In this document: positions 20,900 to 27,615 of the stretch, piece by piece
How positions within the stretch are numbered: the stretch's first letter is position 1
Layout: each line of letters begins with the position of its first letter
Assembly: GCA_035293845.1 (NCBI GenBank)
Contig: DATGMB010000138.1
Coordinates: 1 to 31,552, forward strand
Source: DATGMB01 sp035293845
GTDB lineage: Bacteria > Acidobacteriota > Terriglobia > Bryobacterales > Bryobacteraceae
Direction of reading: 5' to 3'
DNA: 31,552 bases
Notes under the pieces: model-generated
Told to the model about the DNA's origin: nothing
Seen by the model: the letters and a program-made list of their open reading frames with translations, nothing else
Database searches by the model: none
Position numbers and translations under genes: made by a program

Positions 20900-21519
20900 C
20901 CGAACCCGCGCCGGTCGTATTCGTCATTGATGACGACGTCTCGATCCGTCAGGCTCTGCGGAATCTCCTGCGTTCCGTCGGTCTCCAGGCCGAAACCTAC
21001 GGCACGGCGGAGGAGTTTCTCTCCGCCAGGCGGCAGGATGTGCCCGCCTGCCTCGTGCTCGATGTCCGCCTTCCCGGCACCAGTGGCCTCGATCTCCAGC
21101 GCCGGTTGTCCGAGGCCGGTATCGCGCTGCCCGTCATCTTCATCACCGGCCACGGCGACATCCCGATGTCGGTTCGCGCCATGAAGGCCGGCGCCGTCGA
21201 ATTCCTCACCAAGCCGTTCCGCGATCAGGAACTGCTCGATGCCGTGCAACACGCCATCCAGCGCGACCGCGAGGCTCGCCGCCGGCAGAAGGAGACGGCC
21301 GGGCTGCGGCGGCGTTACGATTCCCTGACCGCCAGGGAGCGCGAAGTGTTCGCCCGCGTCATCGAAGGTCTGTCGAACCGCCAGATCGGCGATGAGCTGA
21401 GCATTACCGAGCCCACTGTCAAGCTCCATCGCGGCCGCCTGATGCGCAAAATGGCCGCGGACTCGCTCGCCGCGCTCATCCGCATGGCCGAAAAGCTAGA
21501 CCTCCCGTCCCGCCGCTGA
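20896..21519 (+). CDS. FixJ-family response regulator
   Basis: A 207-residue two-domain transcription factor. The receiver domain (~7-120) has acidic residues D12-D14 (VIDDDVS), phospho-acceptor D56 (LVLDVRLPG), a conserved Thr in FITGHGD and Lys in FLTKPF. The LuxR/NarL-type DNA-binding domain (~142-190) includes LTAREREVFARVIEGLSNRQIG and ITEPTVKLHRGRLMRKM. ATGA overlap with the kinase makes the two a cognate pair. A terminator lies about 145 bases after the stop. A palindromic site further on may be its target. Confidence 0.94.
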   Translation: MTEPAPVVFVIDDDVSIRQALRNLLRSVGLQAETYGTAEEFLSARRQDVPACLVLDVRLPGTSGLDLQRRLSEAGIALPVIFITGHGDIPMSVRAMKAGAVEFLTKPFRDQELLDAVQHAIQRDREARRRQKETAGLRRRYDSLTAREREVFARVIEGLSNRQIGDELSITEPTVKLHRGRLMRKMAADSLAALIRMAEKLDLPSRR

Positions 21520-21660
21520 ACGCCCTCCGCCGTCCCTGCGACCAGCATCCCCACACCCCCTGATCCGGCGCCCGGCCGGTCACCATCGCCCGCCGAGCCA
21601 TCTCCACCGCTGCGCCGGATCACGGCCTGGCCCACGGCCGCTTGGCGGTTTGGCCCACAA

Positions 21661-21686
21661 AAAACCGATCCGCTGGATCGGGTTTT
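21661..21686 (+). terminator. rho-independent terminator after the two-component pair
   Basis: AAAACCGATCC (21661-21671), loop GCT, GGATCGG (21675-21681), an extra G, then TTTT. An A-tract/T-tract flanked hairpin with a 7-bp GC-rich core. Confidence 0.75.
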
Positions 21687-21767
21687 CGTGTGGCGGAGCC
21701 ATGTCCCGTGCCGGACCCTGGGTGGCCTGCAATCGCGTCCGCGGCCGGGGGGCCGTAGCCGCCCGCG

Positions 21768-21808
21768 CTATACCAAGGGATAGTACCGCTGTCCCGGGGG
21801 AGACTATC
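21768..21808. promoter_or_regulatory. dyad cluster, possible LuxR/FixJ-type operator
   Basis: CTATACCAAGGGATAG (21768-21783) is a near-perfect 16-bp palindrome (CTAT-x-CC-AA-GG-x-ATAG). GATAGT (21779-21784) is matched again by ACTATC (21803-21808). Response regulators with LuxR-type DNA-binding domains commonly bind such dyads. It lies 50-90 bases before the start of the next gene, and the FixJ-type regulator is encoded just upstream. Confidence 0.45.
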
Positions 21809-21859
21809 TATCCACCGCGGCCCGGCCCATAATTAAGACTCACCGGACCGGAAGCGCAG

Positions 21860-22567
21860 ATGTCGGATCCTATATTCTCCGCCACATTACTCGCGCGTCA
21901 GCAGATGGAGGACTCCTGGCGCCAGCGCCTCGAGGAAAGCCATGCCCGTTACAAAGCGGCCAGCCAGGAGTACCGCAGATTGCTTCAGCAGGAGCCGGAT
22001 GGCACTGCTCCGGGAGCCGGCAGCCCCCTGGCCCTCGCTCGGCAGGCGGAATCCGTGGCGCTCGCTGAGTACTCGCGCATTCTGCGCATCTTCGCGGATC
22101 TGACGATCCACGGCAAGCTGCCCCCGCCTGACGGCCAGCCGGTGCAGTTCGCCGAGGCGGCCGTTGCGATGCGGATCTCCGTGGTCGATGACGACGAATC
22201 CATCCGCGATTCCATGCGAGCGCTCCTCCGGTCGGCCGGTTATTCGGTTACCACGTTCGCCTCCGCCGGGGCCTTTCTGGATTCCGCCACCCTGCAAGAG
22301 ATCGATTGCCTCATCCTGGACGTCCGCATGCCCGGCATGGATGGGTTGGAGCTCCAGCGGCGCGTCCATCGAATGCGCCCCGGCTTGCCCGTTATTTTCC
22401 TGACCGCGCACGACGATGCCAGAAGCCGCCGCCTCGCCATCGAGGGCGGCGCCTTCGATTTCCTCTGCAAGCCTTGCGACGCGAATGCCCTCGTTGCCGC
22501 CATCGAAACCGCCCCGATGCGCCGCGCCGCCATTCGCCAGTCCGCAGCCCGTAGCGGGGCCCGGTAG
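21860..22567 (+). CDS. receiver-domain protein with helical N-terminal domain, no output domain
   Basis: 235 residues. Residues 1-90 are mostly helical and charged (WRQRLEESHARYKAASQEYRRLLQQ, then ALAEYSRILRIFADLTIHGKLP), looking like a coiled or four-helix element. Residues 104-225 are a FixJ-like receiver: VVDDDESIRDSMRALLRS, phospho-acceptor D154 (LILDVRMPG), FLTAHDD and a CKP in place of the usual TKP. No DNA-binding or enzymatic output follows. The start ATG 21860 has GGAAG upstream. A separate start at the internal Met104 lacks a ribosome site, so the fusion is probably real. It may act as a phosphate sink or a partner of the adjacent multi-PAS kinase. Confidence 0.85.
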   Translation: MSDPIFSATLLARQQMEDSWRQRLEESHARYKAASQEYRRLLQQEPDGTAPGAGSPLALARQAESVALAEYSRILRIFADLTIHGKLPPPDGQPVQFAEAAVAMRISVVDDDESIRDSMRALLRSAGYSVTTFASAGAFLDSATLQEIDCLILDVRMPGMDGLELQRRVHRMRPGLPVIFLTAHDDARSRRLAIEGGAFDFLCKPCDANALVAAIETAPMRRAAIRQSAARSGAR

Positions 22568-22575
22568 CGCAGGCC

Positions 22576-23268
22576 CTACCGCACGATATTGGGCCCCAGA
22601 TTGAACGCCGGCCCGACAGAGAACCTCACCGTCCACCGCCCGTCTCGCAGAATGTCGTTGAACAGGTGGTCATACACCAGATCGCTCTGCACGCGCAGGG
22701 ACAGGCGCTTCGACACAATCACGTCCGCGCCGCCGCCGAATCCATAGAATCCGGTCCAGTCTGTTTTCTTCCCCGCCGGCGCCAGCACCTGCACCACGAG
22801 GGTGGTGATTGGATCGCGCGGCTTCGGCGTGGCGGTCTCCCGCACGGCGCCGAGCGACGGCCGTGCGAAGATCGTGAGGCGGCGGAAGTGCCGGTACGCC
22901 AGTTGTGGTCCGGCCGCGAAGGTCTGCGTGAGCGAATGCGTGGGTACCGCGATCGTGAAGCCCGGAGGCAGCAGTCCGGCCGCGGCCAGTTGCGCCAGAA
23001 ACGCGCCGAGTTCCTGCTGCAAGCGGGTTGGCAGCAGATCGGGCGTGAGCGTCGTATCTCCCCGTGTATTCGTGTAGTCGAAGCCCAGCGAATACCAGGT
23101 GCGCGGCCGCACGCCGGCCTGCGCGTAGAACCCGTTTTCAAAAAGCCCGATGTGCGGGCTGTCCAAGAACGTGTACCCCGCCGACACGTCGTAACGAGAG
23201 ACGTACGTCTGCTGACTGAACGCGGGGATCAGCAGCGCGAAGATTCCCCCTAATAGACGAGCCCTCAT
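22576..23268 (-). CDS. outer-membrane beta-barrel protein
   Basis: A 230-residue protein with a signal peptide (MRARLLGGIFALLIPAFSQQ). Alternating hydrophobic/aromatic strands follow, such as YDVSAGYTFLD, WYSLGFDYTNTRG, GPQLAYRHFRRLTIFARPSLG, GFYGFGGGADVIV and RLSLRVQSDLVYD, with a final WTVRFSVGPAFNLG. This pattern is typical of OmpA-like/OMP_b-brl porin-fold proteins. Ligand and role are unknown. It converges with the receiver gene, with eight bases between the stops, and lies downstream of the NicO gene on the same strand after a 78-base gap. Confidence 0.8.
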   Translation of the reverse strand: MRARLLGGIFALLIPAFSQQTYVSRYDVSAGYTFLDSPHIGLFENGFYAQAGVRPRTWYSLGFDYTNTRGDTTLTPDLLPTRLQQELGAFLAQLAAAGLLPPGFTIAVPTHSLTQTFAAGPQLAYRHFRRLTIFARPSLGAVRETATPKPRDPITTLVVQVLAPAGKKTDWTGFYGFGGGADVIVSKRLSLRVQSDLVYDHLFNDILRDGRWTVRFSVGPAFNLGPNIVR

Positions 23269-23346
23269 GAGTCCCCCGCCAGATTATTCCCACGATTCGG
23301 CGCGCGCCGCTGTCCGCTTCCGCACCCCGCGGTTGGTTCCGTTAAG

Positions 23347-24144
23347 CTAAGCGCCGCCGGGCAGCCGCACCACACCGAGCGCCGCCGCTGTCATGAGCAG
23401 CCCGGCGCCCGTAATCACCGCGGCCGAAGCGACCGGGAGATAGCGTACGATCGGACTCTGCGCCGCCCGAGCGCTATCCGGCAGCAGGTGCTTGGCATAC
23501 AGCACGATCAGGCCGATCGCCATCAGCACCACCGCCAGCCCTGCGCTGAACGCCACCAGCAGCGTGAGCCACAGCGCGACCCGCCCGAGGGCGATCGAGC
23601 TGAGCAGCAGCACCAGCGCGGAAGGGCAGGGGACCAGGCCGCCCGAAGCGCCGAGCGCGATCAGGCTGCCCAGCGTCACCTCACCTTCCGGCACATGGCG
23701 ATGCGGATGACCGGCGTGGTCGTGATGGCCGCCGTGCTCATGACGATGATGGTGATGATGACCGTGCCCGCCACGATGGTGACGGGCGATATGCAGCCTG
23801 CGGAAAAACAGCATCACGCCGATCCACACAATCGTCAGGCCGGAAATCACGCCCAGCACCGGAAAGATGCTTTCCGGCAGAACATAGCGCGAAAGGAACA
23901 GCGTCGCAAATCCAAGCAGGAACACGCTGATCGTATGGGTGAAAGTAACCATGCCGCCGAGAAAGATCGCATGCTTCGGCCTGCCGCGGCTCCCCACCAG
24001 ATAAGCCGCCACAATGGTCTTTCCATGTCCCGGCGACATCGCGTGAATCGCCCCGAGCCCGAAGGCCACCGCCAGCCCCGCCGCCAGCATTCCCGCGCCC
24101 ACGTTGCCCTGATGAAGCAGTCCCGAAAGAAAATCGCCTCGCAT
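23347..24144 (-). CDS. NicO/RcnA-type nickel/cobalt efflux protein
   Basis: 265 residues with six hydrophobic segments. The signature GAIHAMSPGHGKTIVAAYLVGSRG (~32-55) carries the HxxxPGHxKT metal motif of the NicO family. A second block, ASGGLVPCPSALVLLL, lies in the C-terminal half. Between them is a cytoplasmic-type loop with 13 or more histidines (HHRGGHGHHHHHRHEHGG and further), as in RcnA, likely to buffer metal. It exports Ni/Co in known members; the exact metal here is inferred. No metal-responsive regulator gene (RcnR-like) is next to it. Confidence 0.9.
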   Translation of the reverse strand: MRGDFLSGLLHQGNVGAGMLAAGLAVAFGLGAIHAMSPGHGKTIVAAYLVGSRGRPKHAIFLGGMVTFTHTISVFLLGFATLFLSRYVLPESIFPVLGVISGLTIVWIGVMLFFRRLHIARHHRGGHGHHHHHRHEHGGHHDHAGHPHRHVPEGEVTLGSLIALGASGGLVPCPSALVLLLSSIALGRVALWLTLLVAFSAGLAVVLMAIGLIVLYAKHLLPDSARAAQSPIVRYLPVASAAVITGAGLLMTAAALGVVRLPGGA

Positions 24145-24202
24145 GACCCGTCGCTGACCCCCGAACCCCGGCCCTGCTACCCTATACCTGACCGCATTCT
24201 AC

Positions 24203-24850
24203 ATGAAACGTGTAATCACAGCCGCCGACCTGCCCTCCTCCGGCGACCTCCGCGTGCCGGTGGGCAGCATTATTACCGCTGCCGCGCGGGAAACCGCCGC
24301 GGCGCGCGGCATCCGTATCGTGGAACTGCCGGAGGACGAAGTCGCGGTCCTTGCGCCGCCGGAACGCACCGTCGCCCTCGGCGCCGATCATGGCGGCTTC
24401 CGCCTCAAGGAACGGCTCAAGCCCGTGCTCGAAGAGCTCGGGCTCGCCGTGCGCGACGTCGGCGTGTGGGATGAGAAACCGGCCGATTATCCCGATATCG
24501 CGCTGGGCGTCGCGGAGTTGGTCGCCGCGGGAACGGTGGGCCGCGGCATTGCCATCGACGGCGCCGGGATCGGCTCCGCGATGGCCGCCAACAAAGTCCC
24601 GGGAATCCGCGCCGCGGCATGTTATGATAAGGCGTCCGCCCGTAACAGCCGTGAACACAATGATTCCAATGTCCTTACTCTAGGTGCGCGGCTGCTTACC
24701 GAAAGCCAGGCGGAAGAGGTGCTGCGCACGTGGCTCGCCACGCCATTTGCCGGCGGCCGGCACCAGGCAAGGGTGCAGAAGATCGTCGCGATCGAGCAGC
24801 GTTTCGCAATAAGACAGGCCGGCCTGCCCCGCCCAAAGGAAGATCAGTGA
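24203..24850 (+). CDS. rpiB: RpiB/LacAB-family sugar-phosphate isomerase with N-terminal extension
   Basis: 215 residues. An unusual N-terminal segment of about 55 residues (MKRVITAADLPSSGDLRVPVG, then SIITAAARETAAARGIRIVE) precedes the RpiB core. The core has GADHGGFRLKE (D62, H63), the DYPDIA loop, GAGIGSAMAANK and YDKASARNSREHNDSNVLTLG. In classical RpiB a catalytic Cys stands before GTGIG; here it is Asp119 (IAIDGAGIG). A C-terminal basic tail (~185-215) is also present. It isomerises ribose-5-P/ribulose-5-P or a related phosphate in the known family. The frame runs directly into deoC (GTGA overlap). Both N-terminal extensions resemble those of microcompartment-associated sugar-phosphate enzymes. 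Confidence 0.9.
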   Translation: MKRVITAADLPSSGDLRVPVGSIITAAARETAAARGIRIVELPEDEVAVLAPPERTVALGADHGGFRLKERLKPVLEELGLAVRDVGVWDEKPADYPDIALGVAELVAAGTVGRGIAIDGAGIGSAMAANKVPGIRAAACYDKASARNSREHNDSNVLTLGARLLTESQAEEVLRTWLATPFAGGRHQARVQKIVAIEQRFAIRQAGLPRPKEDQ

Positions 24851-25740
24851 CCGGAATCGACTTAGACACCCTGGTAGCTCAGATCGGCGAAGAGTTATTG
24901 GCGCGCGTGGGCGGCCGTAGCGTGACGCCGGAGCATGGCCGCGGCGCCGAAGGCCTCAACCTCCCGGATCAAGTCTGCCCCGGCTGCCAGCAGCGGTGTG
25001 TGCAAACTTGTGCGAAAAATGCCAGGTCGATCGTGGCGGCCGGCGCGGACCGTGTCTCGGCGAGCGAGCGCCTCACCAAAGTAGATCCCGCGATCGCCTC
25101 GCTGATCGACCACACGATCCTCAAAGCGGACGCCACGCGCGCCGATGTCGTCAAGGTGTGCCGCGAAGCGCGCCAGTACAACTTTGCCAGCGTGTGCGTC
25201 AACCCCTACTGGGTGGCACTCGTCAAATCCGAGCTCGCGGGCTCGCCCGTGAAAGTCTGCACCGTAGTCGGCTTTCCGCTCGGCGCGACAACGACCGGTG
25301 CGAAAGTCGCCGAAACCGCCGAGGCCCTGCGCGCCGGAGCGCAGGAGATCGACATGGTGATCAATGTCGGCGCGCTCCGCTCGGGCGATCACGAGGCCGT
25401 CAAGGCCGATATTCAGGAAGTCGTGCGCGTTTCCCACGCCGCCGGCGCGATTGTCAAGGTCATCCTCGAGACCGCGCTGCTCGATGATTCCCAGAAAGCC
25501 GTCGCGTGCACGCTCGCCAAGCTCGCCGGCGCCGATTTCGTCAAAACATCCACGGGTTTCGGCCCTGCGGGCGCGACCGCCCATGATGTCGCCCTGATGC
25601 GGGCGGTAGTCGGCCCCGCCATGGGCGTCAAAGCCTCGGGCGGGATCCGCACGCTCCAGGACCTGCAAGCCATGACCGCCGCGGGCGCCACCCGCATCGG
25701 AGCCAGCGCCAGCGTCAAAATCGTGGAGGCAGCGGTGTAG
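24847..25740 (+). CDS. deoC: deoxyribose-phosphate aldolase with encapsulation-like N-terminus and Cys cluster
   Basis: 297 residues from GTG 24847, chosen because GGAAG lies upstream and it overlaps the rpiB stop as GTGA; the longer frame to 24730 only re-reads rpiB. Residues 5-22 (LDTLVAQIGEELLARVGG) form a short amphipathic helix of the type used to load cargo into bacterial microcompartments. Then come four cysteines, C44-x2-C47-x3-C51-x3-C55. The TIM-barrel aldolase follows: IDHTILKAD, D169 (EIDMVINVG), Schiff-base K233 (DFVKTSTGF) and K262 (KASGGIR). It normally cleaves 2-deoxyribose-5-phosphate to glyceraldehyde-3-phosphate and acetaldehyde. Typical DeoC is 220-260 residues, so the first 70 residues are extra. 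No shell gene is in the window. Confidence 0.93.
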   Translation: MTGIDLDTLVAQIGEELLARVGGRSVTPEHGRGAEGLNLPDQVCPGCQQRCVQTCAKNARSIVAAGADRVSASERLTKVDPAIASLIDHTILKADATRADVVKVCREARQYNFASVCVNPYWVALVKSELAGSPVKVCTVVGFPLGATTTGAKVAETAEALRAGAQEIDMVINVGALRSGDHEAVKADIQEVVRVSHAAGAIVKVILETALLDDSQKAVACTLAKLAGADFVKTSTGFGPAGATAHDVALMRAVVGPAMGVKASGGIRTLQDLQAMTAAGATRIGASASVKIVEAAV

Positions 25741-25766
25741 GCCGAAGCCGGAATGCGCCTCGCCAT

Positions 25767-25787
25767 TCTGACTTCTGACTTCTGTCT
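25767..25787 (+). repeat. short TTCTGAC tandem repeat before the phosphatase gene
   Basis: Two TTCTGAC units followed by the near copy TTCTGTC directly precede the ATG at 25788. This kind of TTCTGAC-repeat tail is common between genes in several bacterial genomes; no function is implied. Confidence 0.5.
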
Positions 25788-27533
25788 ATGCAAGCCACGC
25801 GCAGAGCTTCGGTGCGGTTCAAAGAGCGATCCGACCTCCTCGACTTTCTGCTCGAAGTCTCGGCGAACACCGCCCAAACGCTCGATCTCGATCAACTGCT
25901 GGCCAACCTAGCCGAGATCGTGCAGCGGGTGCTGCCTTACGACCTGTTTGCCATCCTGCTCTTTCACGAGCGCTCCCAGGATTTGCGCATCCGTTATGCG
26001 GTCGGCCATCGCGAGGATGTCGTCCGCAACCTCTCGATCGCGCTCGGCGAAGGGGTGACGGGCGCGGCCGCGCTACGCCGCGAGCCCGTGCTCGTTGGTG
26101 ACGTGCGCGCCGACCCGCGCTATCTCAGTTCGGTCGACGCCGTGCGCACGGAGCTGGCCGTGCCCATGACCGCGCGGGGCAAACTCGTCGGCGTGATCGA
26201 CCTGCAATCCACGCGCGTCAACGCCTACACCGATTATGACCGCACGCTCCTGCGCCTGATCGCGAGCCGCGCCGGCATCGCCATCGATAACGCCCGCCTG
26301 TACCGCCGCGCCGAACGCCAGAACCGGACGCTGAAGACGCTGGCGAATATCTCGCGCGAGTTTTCGTCGATTCTGGACTTGAACGAACTGCTCGGTAAAA
26401 TCGCGAGCACCATGCGCCAGCTCATCAGCTACGACGCGTTCAGCATCCTCTCGATCGATACCGAGGCGCGGGCGTTGCGCCACCTGTTCAGTCTCCGGTA
26501 CGACCAGCGCGTCAATATCGATAACGTGCCGCTCGGCAAAGGCATCACGGGCGCGGCGGCGGAATCGCGCGAAGTGGTGCGCGTGCACGATACCGCGAAG
26601 GACCCACGCTACATCGCCTCGCACCCCGGCATCCGCTCGGAGGTCGCGGTGCCGCTGCTGGTCCGCGACCGCGTGGTCGGCGTCATGGATCTCGAGAGCA
26701 GCCGCATCGGCCACTTCACCGATGATCACTTGCGCACGCTGGCTCTGCTGGCGCCGCAGATCGCATCGAGCGTCGAGAACGCGCGGCTCTACCAGGAAGT
26801 CGCGGAGCGCGAGAAGCGCCTGGAACAGGATCTCGAGGCGGCGCGCGAGCTCCAGCGCGTGCTGCTGCCGGACGGAGCGCCCGAGATCGCCGGTCTCGAT
26901 GCCATGGTGCGGCTGCGCCCGGCGCGCGAAATCTCGGGCGATATCTATGACGTGGTGGAGCGGCAGGACGGCTCGTACGTCATCGCCTTCGGCGACGTGA
27001 GCGGCAAAGGCGCCGCCGCGGCGCTCTACGGCGGCCTCGTCAGCGGCCTCCTTCGTACGCTCGCGCCCCGCGGCCGGCGTCCCGCGGAGCTGCTTAAAGC
27101 GCTCAATGATGCGCTCGTCGAGCGCAAGGTGGAAGCTCGCTACGTTACGCTCTGCGTGCTGTTGTGGACCCCCGGAAAGCGCGCCCTCACGATGGCGAAT
27201 GCCGGCGCGCTCCCGCCGATGATCTGCCGCGAGGGTGAAATCCTGAACGTGCGCATCGAAGGCGTGCCGCTCGGCCTGCTCGACGCGCGCGAGTACGAGG
27301 AAGTCCATTTCGATGCCCGCCCCGGCGACGCGATGGTGCTCTACTCGGACGGCATCACGGATCATTTGAACTCCGCCGGCCACGAGTTCGGCCGCGGCCG
27401 CCTCGCCGACATCGTCCGGCGCAATTGCCATCTCCCCGCCGCCGCCCTGACCACCGCGATTTTCGCCGCGCTCGACCAGTTCTCTGTGACGGCCTTCGAC
27501 GACCAGACGGTGATGGCGCTCAAGGTGAAGTGA
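25788..27533 (+). CDS. GAF-GAF-PP2C (RsbU/SpoIIE-type) serine phosphatase
   Basis: 581 residues. GAF1 is ~17-175 (LDQLLANLAEIVQRVLPYD..., LGEGVTGAAALRREPVLVGDV) and GAF2 is ~190-345 (the same layout, LGKGITGAAAESREVVRVHD). A helical linker (EKRLEQDLEAARELQRVLLP) leads to the SpoIIE-type phosphatase domain: RPAREISGDIYDV, AFGDVSGKGAAAALYGG, MANAGALPPMI, LYSDGITDHLN and DDQTVMALKVK. All metal-binding Asp residues are present. It probably dephosphorylates an anti-anti-sigma protein in a partner-switching pathway, although no such partner is in the window. ATG 25788 begins the frame; a TTCTGAC tandem repeat precedes it. Confidence 0.92.
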   Translation: MQATRRASVRFKERSDLLDFLLEVSANTAQTLDLDQLLANLAEIVQRVLPYDLFAILLFHERSQDLRIRYAVGHREDVVRNLSIALGEGVTGAAALRREPVLVGDVRADPRYLSSVDAVRTELAVPMTARGKLVGVIDLQSTRVNAYTDYDRTLLRLIASRAGIAIDNARLYRRAERQNRTLKTLANISREFSSILDLNELLGKIASTMRQLISYDAFSILSIDTEARALRHLFSLRYDQRVNIDNVPLGKGITGAAAESREVVRVHDTAKDPRYIASHPGIRSEVAVPLLVRDRVVGVMDLESSRIGHFTDDHLRTLALLAPQIASSVENARLYQEVAEREKRLEQDLEAARELQRVLLPDGAPEIAGLDAMVRLRPAREISGDIYDVVERQDGSYVIAFGDVSGKGAAAALYGGLVSGLLRTLAPRGRRPAELLKALNDALVERKVEARYVTLCVLLWTPGKRALTMANAGALPPMICREGEILNVRIEGVPLGLLDAREYEEVHFDARPGDAMVLYSDGITDHLNSAGHEFGRGRLADIVRRNCHLPAAALTTAIFAALDQFSVTAFDDQTVMALKVK

Positions 27534-27534
27534 G

Positions 27535-27615
27535 TCATAAACCGTCCGGCGGCCGGCCGTCCACCGCGTCAAAAAAATAGACCGGTTTTCCGTCGGCGGC
27601 GTCGAACACCCGCAT
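27535..27615 (-). pseudogene. possible 3' remnant of a minus-strand gene
   Basis: On the minus strand an open stretch reads MRVFDAADGKPVYFFDAVDGRPPDGL and stops at TGA 27535-27537, two bases from the end of the phosphatase gene. Its composition (VFDAADGKPVYFFDAVDG) looks like protein rather than noise, but it begins with no ribosome site and runs into the amidohydrolase gene, where the frame closes at 27679. It could be the tail of a gene cut when the amidohydrolase region arrived, or chance. Confidence 0.25.

Larger units (their letters stand above)
21520..21859. other. 340-bp intergenic region
   Basis: Holds the terminator at 21661-21686 and the dyad elements at 21768-21808. The stretch 21520-21655 is GC-rich with no convincing gene or RNA. 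No tRNA or riboswitch pattern is visible. Confidence 0.6.
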
